Part shown: one piece after another, positions 33,714 to 43,106 of the stretch | Numbering within the stretch: position 1 is the stretch's first letter | Layout: each line of letters begins with the position of its first letter | Assembly: GCA_000720375.1 (NCBI GenBank) | Contig: JOAA01000007.1 | Coordinates: forward strand, 186,001-250,000 | Source of the DNA: Rhodococcus rhodnii | GTDB lineage: Bacteria > Actinomycetota > Actinomycetes > Mycobacteriales > Pseudonocardiaceae | Direction: 5' to 3' | DNA: 64,000 bases | Notes under the pieces: generated by a model | Told to the model about the DNA's origin: nothing | Database searches by the model: none | The model's input: only the letters and a program-made list of their open reading frames with translations | Made by a program: the position numbers and the translations under genes

Positions 33714-34652
33714 GTGATGGACCAGGCCCGCACACCCGGCTGGCTGATCGGGGTCAACCTGCTCGTGCTGTACCTGGTCTGGGGGTCGACTTACCTGGCC
33801 ATCCGGATCAAGGTGGAGACGATTCCGCCGCTGTCCGGAGCGGGGATCCGGTTTGTGGTCGCCGGTTTGGTGCTCTACGGGTGGTGCGTGCTGCGCGCTC
33901 GTCGATGGTTTCCGCTCAACCGCCGCGAATTCGGCGGCGCCGCGGTGATCGGTGTGCTGATCATTGGCGGTGGGCTCGGCCTGCTCACTCTGGGAGAACG
34001 CACCGTGCCGTCCGGCCTGGCCGCGCTGGTGATCGCCTCAATGCCGTTGTGGGTGGCGGTTTTCCGGCTGCTCGCAAGGGAACGCCCGCACCCGATGGTG
34101 TTGTTCGGGCTGATCGCCGGGTTCAGCGGCGTAGTAGTGCTGTTGGCGCCGTCCGGGTGGGGCGGGCCGGTGGCGTTCACCGGACTGGCGATTCTGGTGG
34201 CGGCCGCGATCGCCGAGGCCATCGGTTCCTTCTACACGCCGCGGGTACGGCTGCCCGAAAACGCGTTGCTGTCCGCGGGAGTTCAGATGCTGGTGGCCGG
34301 GCCTCTGCTGCTCGTCACCGGGTTGATCGTCGGCGAGGACGTGGATCCGGCGAGTTGGTCGGGCGATTCCTGGTGGGCGTTGCTGTACCTGATCGGTCCC
34401 GGCTCGATCCTCGCGTTCGGCTCGCTGATCTGGCTGCTGACCCGCGCCCCGGTCTCGGTGGCCACGACCTACGCCTACGTCAATCCGGCCATCGCACTGG
34501 TGCTCGGTTGGCTGATCCTCGACGAACAGCTCACGCCGAGCATCCTGGCAGGCGGCGCGCTGATCATCGCCGCCGTGGTTCTCGTCCTGTGGGGCGAACG
34601 CCATGCCCAGACGCGGTCCGGCACCGCGAAGGCCCGGTACCTGGACGCCTGA
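33714..34652 (+). CDS. EamA/DMT-family transporter
   Basis: A 312-residue protein with ten membrane helices in two EamA repeats. The first has LVWGSTYLAIRI and the second has PVSVATTYAYVNPAIALVLGWLILDE. This is the RhaT/YdcZ-like metabolite-exporter type with unknown substrate (amino acids, purines or other metabolites in characterised members). It starts GTG 33714 followed by ATG. It follows directly on the graveyard region, and nothing nearby suggests a pathway. Confidence 0.87.
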   Translation: MMDQARTPGWLIGVNLLVLYLVWGSTYLAIRIKVETIPPLSGAGIRFVVAGLVLYGWCVLRARRWFPLNRREFGGAAVIGVLIIGGGLGLLTLGERTVPSGLAALVIASMPLWVAVFRLLARERPHPMVLFGLIAGFSGVVVLLAPSGWGGPVAFTGLAILVAAAIAEAIGSFYTPRVRLPENALLSAGVQMLVAGPLLLVTGLIVGEDVDPASWSGDSWWALLYLIGPGSILAFGSLIWLLTRAPVSVATTYAYVNPAIALVLGWLILDEQLTPSILAGGALIIAAVVLVLWGERHAQTRSGTAKARYLDA

Positions 34653-34712
34653 CACAACATGCCGACAAGGAGGATCGCGGCGGCACGTGGCCGCCGCGTC
34701 ACTTTGTCGTAC

Positions 34713-35132
34713 TCAGAAGTTCCTGTTTCCCCCAGCGGGGCCGCCACAGATCTGCTGGCTTGTCGCCAGGCAGACCCAGGTCGAGGCGGTCCTGTCGCCG
34801 TCGGGATCGGTGAACGTGAATGGTGTGCCGGACGCGTTGCAGGACACCGCCATGATGATTCCTTGCATGACCGCCCTGACGCAGTAACCGTCGTTGGTCG
34901 CGACGTTGTCGTACACGGTGGCTCGGTAGACGTTGTCCCGGTCGCACGTGCCCGACCTGGCGACGATCGAGCCGATGCGGATAGCACCGTCGATCCGCAT
35001 GGACAGGATGCAACCGTCAGGCGTGTACGACACAGCGGCGTACGCGGGCAGCGTTCCGAAGATGATGCCGAGCAGTGCAACCGCTACGAGTATCGAAAGT
35101 CGTCTGAACGTGTGCCGATATCGTCCTCTCAT
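34713..35132 (-). CDS. Small secreted protein of unknown function
   Basis: A 139-residue product with a signal peptide (LSILVAVALLGIIFGTLPAYA) and a mature domain of about 105 residues with five to six cysteines (GCILSM, GTCDRDN, YCVRAVM, SCNAS, WVCLATS, ICGG), hence probably disulfide-bonded. GGAGAGAC precedes the ATG. I do not recognise the family. It is the last of three similar-sized secreted-protein genes on this strand. Confidence 0.7.
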   Translation of the reverse strand: MRGRYRHTFRRLSILVAVALLGIIFGTLPAYAAVSYTPDGCILSMRIDGAIRIGSIVARSGTCDRDNVYRATVYDNVATNDGYCVRAVMQGIIMAVSCNASGTPFTFTDPDGDRTASTWVCLATSQQICGGPAGGNRNF

Positions 35133-35148
35133 CTGTCTCTCCACATGT

Positions 35149-35649
35149 TTAGCCTGCGTCGGAGTACCAACTGTTGCTGCATTGCACGGATCCGCTGCGG
35201 CGGAAGCAGACCCGCACGGCGTGGTGGTAGCCGTCGACGGTGGTCGTGCGAATCGAATCGGGACTGTGCAGAGTCGATTCGCAGTAGTCCCAGCCGCCGA
35301 ACCGATGAATGTCGTCCGTTGACCAGGGGTTGCTGGACGGGCTCAACGCGGAGATCGACCGATCGATCGAGATGATGTCTCCCGCACGGTATCTGTACGA
35401 ACTGCCGGGATGGATGATCGCCCGCGCCGCCCCGCCACCGTTCGGATTGCCGTTGCTGCCGACACGTGCGGTCTGCAAGGTGACCTGGAACCCGTGCAGT
35501 GTCACCGAATACGGATAACCCTTGTCGTAGTAGAGCATCCCCGTCCGGCCCACGCACCGGGCGGCGGCCTGCGCCGATCCGGACACCATCAGCAGGCTGA
35601 GAACCGTGGCCACCGCCATGCTGATCCCCAGTATTCTTCCCCGCCTCAT
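35149..35649 (-). CDS. Small secreted protein of unknown function
   Basis: A 166-residue product with a signal peptide (LGISMAVATVLSLLMVSGSAQA) and a Tyr/Ser-rich mature part containing four cysteines and ending VCFRRSGSVQCSNSWYSDAG. The ATG follows AAGGGGGAGCG. Its last residues vaguely resemble the end of the neighbouring frameshifted product (CSGSRC..., WYTNAG), so the two may be diverged paralogues. No function is evident. Confidence 0.7.
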   Translation of the reverse strand: MRRGRILGISMAVATVLSLLMVSGSAQAAARCVGRTGMLYYDKGYPYSVTLHGFQVTLQTARVGSNGNPNGGGAARAIIHPGSSYRYRAGDIISIDRSISALSPSSNPWSTDDIHRFGGWDYCESTLHSPDSIRTTTVDGYHHAVRVCFRRSGSVQCSNSWYSDAG

Positions 35650-35702
35650 CGCTCCCCCTTCAAATATGATCCTGCACTACACATGCACGCTGCCAATCTG
35701 TT

Positions 35703-36019
35703 TCAGTTACCCAACTGATAACCGGCGTTGGTGTACCAGACATAGCTGTCGCTACGCGTCGACCAGGCCCCGCTGTCCATATTCCGCCATGGGCCGTACC
35801 GGAAATCGCATCGGCTGCCCGAACATGCCTCGACCATTACGCGATAACGCTTCGCACTGAAGCCATAGCATCGGACCTCAGCGCTATGACGTCCGGCGCC
35901 ATCCATGGACCATCGCAATACCCGGCCATTGGCGCGGCCGCCGTCGCCGAACCTGCCGTGCCGGTAAGTGCTGCCAGAACGAGTGCGGTCGTGGCCAAAA
36001 ACGCCGTGCTCTTCGACAT
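35703..36019 (-). pseudogene. Small secreted protein, frameshifted
   Basis: The ATG at 36019 opens a signal peptide (STAFLATTALVLAALTGTAGSATA) and then APMAGYCDGPWMAPDVIALR, in a frame that stops at 35837-35839. The other frame carries the rest, RHSAEVRCYGFSAKRYRVMV and YVWYTNAGYQLGN, with its stop at 35703. A single shift around 35880-35920 would restore a roughly 105-residue secreted protein with a 'WYTNAG' end like its neighbour. It may be a mutation or a sequencing error. Confidence 0.55.
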
Positions 36020-36197
36020 TGGACTCCTTCCACCCCAGGACGCTGGCCAACGTAGGGCAGCGAGGTTTGTCCAGCCAGGCCTGATGCCAGTGGACAAACA
36101 AAGGCACCACGAGGCCGGGCCACCGGATAACGGCGTGACTGGAGGTCAGATGCTGGCAGGATGGCGCACACAGTTACCCGGCTGGAAAGGAAATTCG

Positions 36198-36641
36198 ATG
36201 TCCGTGCGCTATCAGTTGGTGATCGACTGCGCTGATCCCGACCGCCAGGCCCACTTCTGGGCCGCCGCACTGGGCTATGAATTAGCGCCGCCGCCAACCG
36301 GTTTCGCGACATGGGACGACTACTATCGCGATCTGGGGCTGCCGGAAGAAGCATTGACCGGCGGCGCGGACCGGATCAGCGACCCGCAGGGCGGCGGACC
36401 GGCCATCTGGTTCCAGGTGGTCGAGGACGCGAAGTCGGTGAAGAACCGGCTGCACATCGACATCCACGCCAGCGGCGACCGGGCAGACCCGATCGAGACG
36501 CGCAAGAAGCGAGTGGACGCCGAAGCCGACCGCCTGGTGGGCCTGGGCGCCACCATCACCTGCGTCATGTACCAGGAAGGAATCGACCACTACGCGGTCG
36601 GGATGAAAGACCCCGAAGGTAACGAGTTCGACATCAACTGA
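36198..36641 (+). CDS. VOC-family glyoxalase-like protein
   Basis: A 147-residue Glyoxalase_6-type protein: YQLVIDCADPDRQAHFWAAAL at the start, IWFQVVEDAKSVKNRLHIDI in the middle and MKDPEGNEFDIN at the end, the usual signature of this actinobacterial group. GGAAAGGAAATTCG precedes ATG 36198. Substrate unknown. A long upstream in-frame extension to 35886 runs antisense through the frameshifted secreted gene and is rejected. Confidence 0.83.
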   Translation: MSVRYQLVIDCADPDRQAHFWAAALGYELAPPPTGFATWDDYYRDLGLPEEALTGGADRISDPQGGGPAIWFQVVEDAKSVKNRLHIDIHASGDRADPIETRKKRVDAEADRLVGLGATITCVMYQEGIDHYAVGMKDPEGNEFDIN

Positions 36642-36687
36642 CCGACGGCCTTCACTCCCGATCACTCACCGCCACCAACCCCAAGCA

Positions 36688-37401
36688 CTAGCCGAACATC
36701 CGGCAGTTCGGGAACTCGTACGGCCGGCCCACGGGGATGTCGAATGCCGCGCTGTCATCGACGGGCTGATAGCCGAGTTCGGCGCGGGCGTTGGTGATGT
36801 CCCAACGGGCAGGGGTGTTGGCCGAGACTCCGAAGTAGACGCCGAACCGCACGTCAGCGGTCAGCGCGGCCAGGACGAGTTGCCGGGCATCGCGATCGGA
36901 CAACCACATGTTGGCATGCCGTTGCTGATCAAGCGGATAGCCGGTCGATCCCAGGCGAAGGCAGATCACGGACACGCCATACCGCTCGGCGTGCCGCTGG
37001 CCGAGCTCTTCGATGGCGACTTTGCTCACTCCATAATCGCAACACGGCTTAGGAGTCCACTCCGGACTGATCAGATCCCGGCCAGGCCGGTGGTACAGGC
37101 CCACGGCGTGCACCGAACTGGCCAGCACGACCCGCGCAACCCGGCCCTCGCACGCCCGAAGCAACACCTCAGTGGGAACGACGTTCCCCCGATGGGCCGA
37201 ACTCCAGTCCTGTCCTGGGCTGGGAGTCGCGGCAAGGTGAAGGACCGCGTCGGCGCCGCGAACGGCCTCAGCGGCTTGCCGAGGGTCGGACAGATCAAGC
37301 TGCTCCGCGCCGGGCCGCAAGTCGATCAGCCGGGTGTTCGGGGCCAGGGCCGGCCTGAGCACGGTTGCTACTCGGCCGAGGCCGCCAGTCACAACGAGCA
37401 T
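36688..37401 (-). CDS. NAD-dependent epimerase/dehydratase (uronate-dehydrogenase-like)
   Basis: A 237-residue extended short-chain dehydrogenase with the NAD-binding TGGLGRVA at the very N-terminus, LHLAATPSP, the catalytic Ser in VLASSVHAVG and YGVSK holding Tyr and Lys. The pattern SSxxxxG...YGVSKxxxE resembles uronate dehydrogenases and related sugar-acid enzymes. ATG 37401 is preceded by GAGGTACGG. No operon partner lies beside it. Substrate assignment is tentative. Confidence 0.78.
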   Translation of the reverse strand: MLVVTGGLGRVATVLRPALAPNTRLIDLRPGAEQLDLSDPRQAAEAVRGADAVLHLAATPSPGQDWSSAHRGNVVPTEVLLRACEGRVARVVLASSVHAVGLYHRPGRDLISPEWTPKPCCDYGVSKVAIEELGQRHAERYGVSVICLRLGSTGYPLDQQRHANMWLSDRDARQLVLAALTADVRFGVYFGVSANTPARWDITNARAELGYQPVDDSAAFDIPVGRPYEFPNCRMFG

Positions 37402-37548
37402 CCGTACCTCGCAGGCATTTCCTCCAGGATACCCGGAGTGACGATGCCGCGCGCACATGATCACTTGACTGTCCACCGTGACCGGAATACGTGTTCTCGC
37501 GGGAGCACAGGAGGAGCACGCAGATGACCGAACACGGAGGAGATCCGC

Positions 37549-38328
37549 GTGGGGCGCAGGGCAAAAAGAGTGCTGGCCGGTGTGGTGGCCGCGATCGCCG
37601 CCACCACACTGGCCGTGATCGTGGCAGATTCAGACGATCGAGCCTCCGGCATTGTCGTACCGGTTCCGGACAGCACTGAGTCATCAGGGCTGCCAGCACC
37701 GTCATTGACCGCGACTGAAGTCGCGGCGACCGAACTGACCGTGGTGATGCCGTCCGCGGCGGCGCCACCGGAGACGTACCAGCAACCAGTTCACTCAGCG
37801 CAGCAACAAGCACCGGCCAGCAGGGTCACGAACCCAACACCTACAACGAACTCACCACCACCGCAGCCCCCGACCGGGCAAGAACCAGTGCCCGCGCGGT
37901 TCGATCCGTCGGCGTCCTTCCGGATCGTCAACCATGTCAACTCGCTGGCGCTCGACAGTGGCGGCTGGGTCCAGCCTGGGACTGCGATGAAGTTGTGGGA
38001 ATCCGGCAGTCCCAGCACGAACCTGCAGTTCCAGCTGGTCGAGACCGGGGGCGGTTACTACCGGCTGGTCAACCGGACCAACGGTCTCGCCGTCGACGGC
38101 CGGGCAGCCAACACGGCCGGATCATGGGTGGGCCAGCGTTGGTGGGACGCCAGCCCTGCCTTGCAATGGATGCCGGTCGAAGTCGGCAACGGGCTGTTCA
38201 CGCTCACAAACCGCGCGACCGGTTTTCTGCTCGACGGCGCGGGCCGTGGCACGCAGATGGGCGCGCCGGCCAAGCAGTGGCCGCCGACCGGCAGCCAGAA
38301 CCAGCTGTGGCGGATCGTGCGCGTCTGA
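37549..38328 (+). CDS. Membrane-anchored or secreted protein with ricin-type lectin domain
   Basis: A 259-residue protein: an N-terminal membrane or signal segment (VLAGVVAAIAATTLAVIV), a Pro/Thr/Ser-rich linker of about 85 residues, and a RICIN_like beta-trefoil from about residue 125 with three repeats (FRIVNHVNSLALDSG, YRLVNRTNGLAVDG, FTLTNRATGFLLDG) and the closing QLWRIVRV. Such CBM13-like domains bind galactose- or xylose-containing glycans at the cell surface. The GTG start has GGAGG eight bases upstream. There is no catalytic domain. Confidence 0.82.
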   Translation: MGRRAKRVLAGVVAAIAATTLAVIVADSDDRASGIVVPVPDSTESSGLPAPSLTATEVAATELTVVMPSAAAPPETYQQPVHSAQQQAPASRVTNPTPTTNSPPPQPPTGQEPVPARFDPSASFRIVNHVNSLALDSGGWVQPGTAMKLWESGSPSTNLQFQLVETGGGYYRLVNRTNGLAVDGRAANTAGSWVGQRWWDASPALQWMPVEVGNGLFTLTNRATGFLLDGAGRGTQMGAPAKQWPPTGSQNQLWRIVRV

Positions 38329-38329
38329 G

Positions 38330-38628
38330 ACCTGACTGTCGCGGCCCGGTGACGCCATCGGACCGCGGCGGTGAGCCCTCAGCTGTCCGCCGCATTTTCT
38401 TATCGCACATGAAAACGAACGTCAATACCGCGCATCAGCGGTAGTCGACACAGCGTGTGTTACACGTAAAGAAGGTGTCGGAAAAACCTTGATTCAACGT
38501 TGAACCACCCTCCTTGGGCGGACGTATTCGTCAGTGAGCGTCTTTCTTCCATACCTGGGTGACGACTTGCCGCAGCACCTGTCTGCGCTGCTCGGCCGGT
38601 GAATCATGGGAACACGAGGTGACCTTCG
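38330..38628. other. Intergenic region with a TTCAACGTTGAA palindrome
   Basis: A 300-base gap without a convincing gene, visibly richer in A and T than its surroundings. It holds a perfect 12-base palindrome at 38493-38504 (TTCAACGTTGAA), about 125 bases upstream of the ABM-domain gene, which could be an operator. Nothing else is recognised. Confidence 0.4.
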
Positions 38629-39369
38629 ATGTCTGCTGACAATCCCGTGGTGGTTGTCAGCAGCCACCGGGTATCGGCCGGTCAGGACAATAACTTCAAG
38701 GTCGCCGCAAACAGTCTGCTGAGCCTCGCAGCCAGATCACGGGGCTATCTCGACGGCGATCTGGTCAGGTCTCCTACCGACGATTCGGCGTGGCAGATCG
38801 TCTGCCGATTCGATTCCGAGAAGGCCGCGGACGACTGGCGGGACGAGGCGTCGCGCTCGCTGTGGGCCGACGTGCTGGAACGATCGACGCAGCGTCCGGC
38901 CAGTGCGGATCAGGAGCCCGAACCACGGACGGTGTCCACGAAGCCCGTATCGAAGCCCACCCAGCCGCCGCGCTGGAAGATGGCTGTGGTCACGCTGATC
39001 GCGGTGTTCCCGGCCGTGCTCGGGACGAACGTCATCGTCATCTCGCAGCTCACCGGCCTGGCGTTGATTCCACGGACGTTCGTGCTGTGCGTGATCGTGA
39101 CGGCCTTGATGACGTGGGTGCTCATGCCTCGGCTGATGAAACTGCTTGGTCCGTGGCTGCGCCGCGGCCTGAGAGCAGCCGGGGAACCGGTTCGAACAAC
39201 GACCCCAGACGAACCTCGTGAGGTGCTATCCGACGACACGATCCCCATCCCGATTCCCTTGCCTGCTGCCAGGCCTCGGCACCGGCCGATGGGCCACCGG
39301 GTACGCCCCCACCCGCCGGCCAGGCCGGCCACTTCGCCGGGCCGTCAGGTGCCCACCGGACGCAGATGA
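38629..39369 (+). CDS. ABM-domain membrane protein
   Basis: A 246-residue protein: an ABM/ferredoxin-like domain (about 1-95, with VVVVSSHRVSAGQDNNF and WQIVCRFDSEKAADDW), a polar linker, two membrane helices (about 115-137 and 145-168) and an Arg/Pro-rich cytosolic tail. This is the COG3224-like layout often annotated as an antibiotic biosynthesis monooxygenase. GAGGTGACC precedes the ATG. It lies 38 bases upstream of the PabAB operon in the same direction and may be its first gene, perhaps as a membrane-associated oxygenase or carrier. Confidence 0.75.
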   Translation: MSADNPVVVVSSHRVSAGQDNNFKVAANSLLSLAARSRGYLDGDLVRSPTDDSAWQIVCRFDSEKAADDWRDEASRSLWADVLERSTQRPASADQEPEPRTVSTKPVSKPTQPPRWKMAVVTLIAVFPAVLGTNVIVISQLTGLALIPRTFVLCVIVTALMTWVLMPRLMKLLGPWLRRGLRAAGEPVRTTTPDEPREVLSDDTIPIPIPLPAARPRHRPMGHRVRPHPPARPATSPGRQVPTGRR

Positions 39370-39407
39370 GCATTACCAGCTATCCACGAAGACCGGGAGC
39401 ATGATCT

Positions 39408-41597
39408 GTGCGAACCCTTCTGATCGACAACCACGATTCGTACACGTACAACCTCTTTCACCTCATCGCCAAGGTGAACGGTGTCGAGCCGGTGGTGCTG
39501 CGCAACGATGAGCCCGCGCTGGCCCGGGCGTCCTTCGACGAGTTCGACAACGTGGTGATCTCCCCCGGGCCTGGTCACCCCGGACGCGCCAGGGATCTGG
39601 GGCACGCCGCGCGGTTCCTGCGCCAGGACCACCTCCCGGTGCTCGGGGTTTGCTTGGGACATCAGGGAATCGGCTTGCTGGCCGGCGCGGCGGTCGGGCC
39701 GGCGCCAGCCGCCCGGCACGGGCATCCGACTTCGGTCCGCCATGACGGTCGTGAGTTGTTCGCCGGACTGCCACAGGACTTCACGGCGGTGCGCTACCAC
39801 TCGTTATGCATCGAGGAACCGCTGCCGCCGGATCTTCAGGCCACCGCATGGGCCGAGGACGGCGTGGTGATGGGCCTGCGGCACCGGCGAAAGCCACAGT
39901 GGGGCGTGCAGTTCCACCCGGAGTCGATTCTCACCGAATGCGGGTCCGAACTGCTCGGCAACTTCCGGGCCCTTTCACAGACTGTGCAACGTCCGTCGAT
40001 CGTCACGACCGCTTCGCCGCAGGATGACACGTCCGCCGTGGTCACCCGGCTGTCCCGGCACCGCCTGCACGTTGCCATCCACAATGGACCAGTGGCCACG
40101 GAACAGCTGTTCACCAGTTTGTTCGCGGCATCGCCCCGGTCGTTCTGGCTGGACGGCGCGGGCGTCGACGACGGGCTTTCGCGCTTTTCCTACCTCGGGG
40201 ACGACACCGGCCCACTGTCCGAGTTCTGCAGCTACGACGTGAATTCCGGTGTCGTCACGGTGCACCGCACGGGCGAGCCGGTCAGGCAGGTTCGCGAGGA
40301 CGTCTTCACCTACCTGCGGCGACGCCTGGCCGCGCACGCGTTCACCCCGCCCGATCTGCCGTTCGACTTCACGTGTGGCTATGTCGGGTATTTCGGCTAC
40401 GAGCTCAAGGCCGCTCTGGGCGGGCAGGCCGCCCACCGCAGCGCCACTCCCGACGCCGGTTGGCTGTTCGCCGACCGCATGGTGGTGATCGACCGCGTGG
40501 ACCAGACCGCCTATGTGCTGTGCCTGGCCGAGGACTCCCCCGCGGCGGAGGCTGAGGCGATCGGATGGATTGACGCGACCCTCGAGCACCTGGCTTACCT
40601 GCCGACGGACGCCCCACGGTCCACAGTGTCCACAATGCAGCACGACGTGCCGGACGTGATCAAACGCTGGCTGCTGCGCGACGCAGGCGGCTATCGGGCT
40701 GATATCGAGAAGTGCCGACAGGAACTGCGGGCCGGGGAGAGCTACGAGATCTGTTTGACCACCGCGGTCGAACTGCCGGTGGTCTGCGATTCGCTTGAGT
40801 ACTACCGGGTGCTGCGGCGGATCAACCCGGCCCCGCATTCGGCGTACCTTCGGTTCGGCGAGGTCGACGTGGCCAGTTCGTCGCCCGAGCGATTCCTGCG
40901 AGTCGGCGCCGACGGTGTGGTCGAAGCGAAGCCGATCAAAGGAACCGCTCCGCGTGGCGCCACCCCGGACGAGGACGCGGAACTGCGCGACCGCCTCGCT
41001 ACCGACGCGAAGACCCGCGCGGAGAACCTGATGATCGTCGACCTGCTGCGCAACGACCTCGGCCGGGTGTGCCGGGTGGGGACGGTCGAGGTGCCAGGCC
41101 TGATGCAGACGGAAAGCTACCGCACAGTGCACCAGCTGGTGTCCACGGTTCGTGGCGAGCTGGCGCCGGGACTGGACGCGCTGGACTGCGTCCGGGCGTG
41201 TTTCCCCGGCGGCTCCATGACGGGTGCGCCCAAGGAACGGACCATGGAGATCATCGACGGGCTGGAGCCCGGCGCGCGCGGCGTGTATTCGGGCGCGTTG
41301 GGCTTCTTGAGCTGCAACGGTTCCGCCGACTTGAGCATAGTGATCCGGACGGCGGTGTTCGCCGACGGCAAGGTCCGGATCGGCGCGGGCGGGGCGATCG
41401 TGCTGGCGTCCGATCCGGATGAGGAGTACCAGGAGATGCTGCTGAAGCTCGTCGCACCGGTGCGGGCGTACTGGGAGGCGGCGGCGTACCCGCCGGCGAC
41501 GGTGGTTCCTTCGGCGCTGCAAGTACAGAGTCTTCTTCGCAGTGCGCGCCGTCAGAAGGTCACAGCAGCCAGGATCACCGGCTCCGAGGCGGGCTGA
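39408..41597 (+). CDS. pabAB: Aminodeoxychorismate synthase, fused PabA-PabB
   Basis: A 729-residue fusion. The N-terminal class I glutamine amidotransferase (about 1-190) has LIDNHDSYTYNLF, nucleophile Cys in GVCLGHQGIG, and His/Glu in VQFHPES. The C-terminal chorismate-binding domain (about 210-710) has KPIKGTAPRG, ENLMIVDLLRNDLG, GSMTGAPKERTMEIID and GAGGAIVLASDPD. The Lys in PIKGT marks aminodeoxychorismate synthases, where anthranilate synthases have Ala, so the product should be 4-amino-4-deoxychorismate, the precursor of p-aminobenzoate or p-aminophenylalanine. No lyase (PabC) gene is beside it. Fused PabAB enzymes are typical of antibiotic clusters such as candicidin and chloramphenicol. 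The stop overlaps the next start. Confidence 0.93.
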   Translation: MRTLLIDNHDSYTYNLFHLIAKVNGVEPVVLRNDEPALARASFDEFDNVVISPGPGHPGRARDLGHAARFLRQDHLPVLGVCLGHQGIGLLAGAAVGPAPAARHGHPTSVRHDGRELFAGLPQDFTAVRYHSLCIEEPLPPDLQATAWAEDGVVMGLRHRRKPQWGVQFHPESILTECGSELLGNFRALSQTVQRPSIVTTASPQDDTSAVVTRLSRHRLHVAIHNGPVATEQLFTSLFAASPRSFWLDGAGVDDGLSRFSYLGDDTGPLSEFCSYDVNSGVVTVHRTGEPVRQVREDVFTYLRRRLAAHAFTPPDLPFDFTCGYVGYFGYELKAALGGQAAHRSATPDAGWLFADRMVVIDRVDQTAYVLCLAEDSPAAEAEAIGWIDATLEHLAYLPTDAPRSTVSTMQHDVPDVIKRWLLRDAGGYRADIEKCRQELRAGESYEICLTTAVELPVVCDSLEYYRVLRRINPAPHSAYLRFGEVDVASSSPERFLRVGADGVVEAKPIKGTAPRGATPDEDAELRDRLATDAKTRAENLMIVDLLRNDLGRVCRVGTVEVPGLMQTESYRTVHQLVSTVRGELAPGLDALDCVRACFPGGSMTGAPKERTMEIIDGLEPGARGVYSGALGFLSCNGSADLSIVIRTAVFADGKVRIGAGGAIVLASDPDEEYQEMLLKLVAPVRAYWEAAAYPPATVVPSALQVQSLLRSARRQKVTAARITGSEAG

Positions 41598-43072
41598 TGA
41601 GACGCAACTCGAACTTCGCCGACGTGCTGGCCACGCGAGCGGAACAGAACGGTCGGTCGGGTCGAACCGCCTATGTGATCGGCGACGTGTCATGGACCCA
41701 CGGACAAGTACACGATCTGGCGGCGCGCGCGGCCGGTGTGCTGTTCGAACGCGGCGTTCGTCCCGGTGAGCGTGTGCTGTTGGCCGCGCCGGACGGCATC
41801 GAGTGGGTGGTCGCCTTCTTGGCGATAGCGCGGCTTGGCGCGACCGCTGTGCTGGTGAACCCGGAGCTGACCGCCGCCGACCACACCAAATTGCTGGCTG
41901 ACTGTGACCCGCGACTGTGTCTCTCGCCGGAATCCCTGGCCGATCGGTTCGCTTCGCGCACGTGGGTGGATGTCGAAGCCTTGGTGAGCAACCAGGTTCT
42001 GCTTTCGGCTTCTTTTGCGGCCGCCAACGTTAGCGTTAACGCTCCGCTGTACATCCAGTACACGTCCGGAACGACCGGTCGCCCGAAAGGTGTGGTGCAC
42101 ACGCACGGCGACCCAGTCGGCTACGCCACCGCAGTGGCGCAGGACGTGTTGCGGATCCGCCCTGACGACGTAACCCTGTCGGTGTCGAAGATGTTCTGGG
42201 CCTACGGGTTCGGCAACGCGCTGGTTTTCCCGCTGTACACCGGTTCTGCTGCTGTCCTTTCTGGACACCGTCCGGCGGCGGAGGAGATCGTCGAACTGGT
42301 GGCGCGCCACGGCGTGACGGTTCTCTGCTCGGTGCCGTCCTCCTACGCCGCGCTCGCAGAAACCAAGGCACGCAGCAGTTTCCGGACCGTACGCGCCGCG
42401 GTGTCCGCAGGCGAGACGATGCCGAACCCGTTGGCCGAGCGGCTGCCGGAGGCCATCGGCTGCGCAGCGCTGGAGCAGATAGGCTCGACCGAAGCCGGAC
42501 ACGCCTTCTGCGCCAACACAGTGGACCACAACGTATCGAGCACGCTCGGGCGCCCGGTCCCCGGCTGGGAGCTGCAACTGCGCGACGCCGCGGGAGAACT
42601 GGTCGAACCCGGTCAAGTAGGAGATTTGTGGGTGCGCGGCCCCACCCTGTTCTCGCACTACCTCAACCAGCCGAGAGCCACCGCGCGCACGCTCGTCGAC
42701 GGCTGGCTGGCCACCCATGACCGTGCGGTGCTCGGCGAAGACGGCACCTACCGGCATGTCGGCCGGGCCGACGACATGGAGATGGTCGGCGGCATATCGA
42801 TGTCGCCCATCGAGGTCGAACGCGTTCTGCTCAGTCATCCGTTGGTCCGTGAGGCGGCGGTGGCTGCGGTGCGCGATGATCGGCAGGCGACCAAACTGCG
42901 TGCGTTCGTGGTCGCGGCCGATGCTCCGCACCTCCCGGAAGACCTCATCGAGCTGGTCCGTTCCCGGCTGCCCGCGTTCAAGGTGCCCCGAAGCGTCCAG
43001 ATGGTGTCCGAGCTGCCGCGCACCCCGACCGGGAAGTTGCGCAGGCACGTCGTCCGCACCGGCTCCTGGTGA
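41597..43072 (+). CDS. Benzoate-CoA-ligase-type aryl-CoA synthetase
   Basis: A 491-residue ANL enzyme with A3 YTSGTTGRPKGVVHTH, the benzoate-ligase motif SKMFWAYGFGN (about 195-205), A5 IGSTEAGH, GGISMSPIEVE, and the catalytic Lys in TPTGKLRRHVV. The ATG overlaps the PabAB stop by one base, so p-aminobenzoate or a derivative is the natural candidate substrate, activated as the AMP ester or CoA thioester. A starter-unit role is possible, but no aryl-primed PKS is in the window. The alternative is a general benzoate-degradation enzyme, which the context does not support. Confidence 0.88.
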   Translation: MRRNSNFADVLATRAEQNGRSGRTAYVIGDVSWTHGQVHDLAARAAGVLFERGVRPGERVLLAAPDGIEWVVAFLAIARLGATAVLVNPELTAADHTKLLADCDPRLCLSPESLADRFASRTWVDVEALVSNQVLLSASFAAANVSVNAPLYIQYTSGTTGRPKGVVHTHGDPVGYATAVAQDVLRIRPDDVTLSVSKMFWAYGFGNALVFPLYTGSAAVLSGHRPAAEEIVELVARHGVTVLCSVPSSYAALAETKARSSFRTVRAAVSAGETMPNPLAERLPEAIGCAALEQIGSTEAGHAFCANTVDHNVSSTLGRPVPGWELQLRDAAGELVEPGQVGDLWVRGPTLFSHYLNQPRATARTLVDGWLATHDRAVLGEDGTYRHVGRADDMEMVGGISMSPIEVERVLLSHPLVREAAVAAVRDDRQATKLRAFVVAADAPHLPEDLIELVRSRLPAFKVPRSVQMVSELPRTPTGKLRRHVVRTGSW

Positions 43073-43106
43073 TTCTCCCTGCCCGACAAGACGAACGGAG
43101 TTCGAC

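Noticed and set aside
39408..41597. Anthranilate or isochorismate-type synthase (TrpEG, PhzE)
   Set aside because: The chorismate domain has Lys in PIKGT, the aminodeoxychorismate-synthase residue, not the Ala expected of anthranilate synthases.
39975..41693. 572-codon minus-strand open frame
   Set aside because: It is antisense to PabAB, which has complete catalytic motifs.
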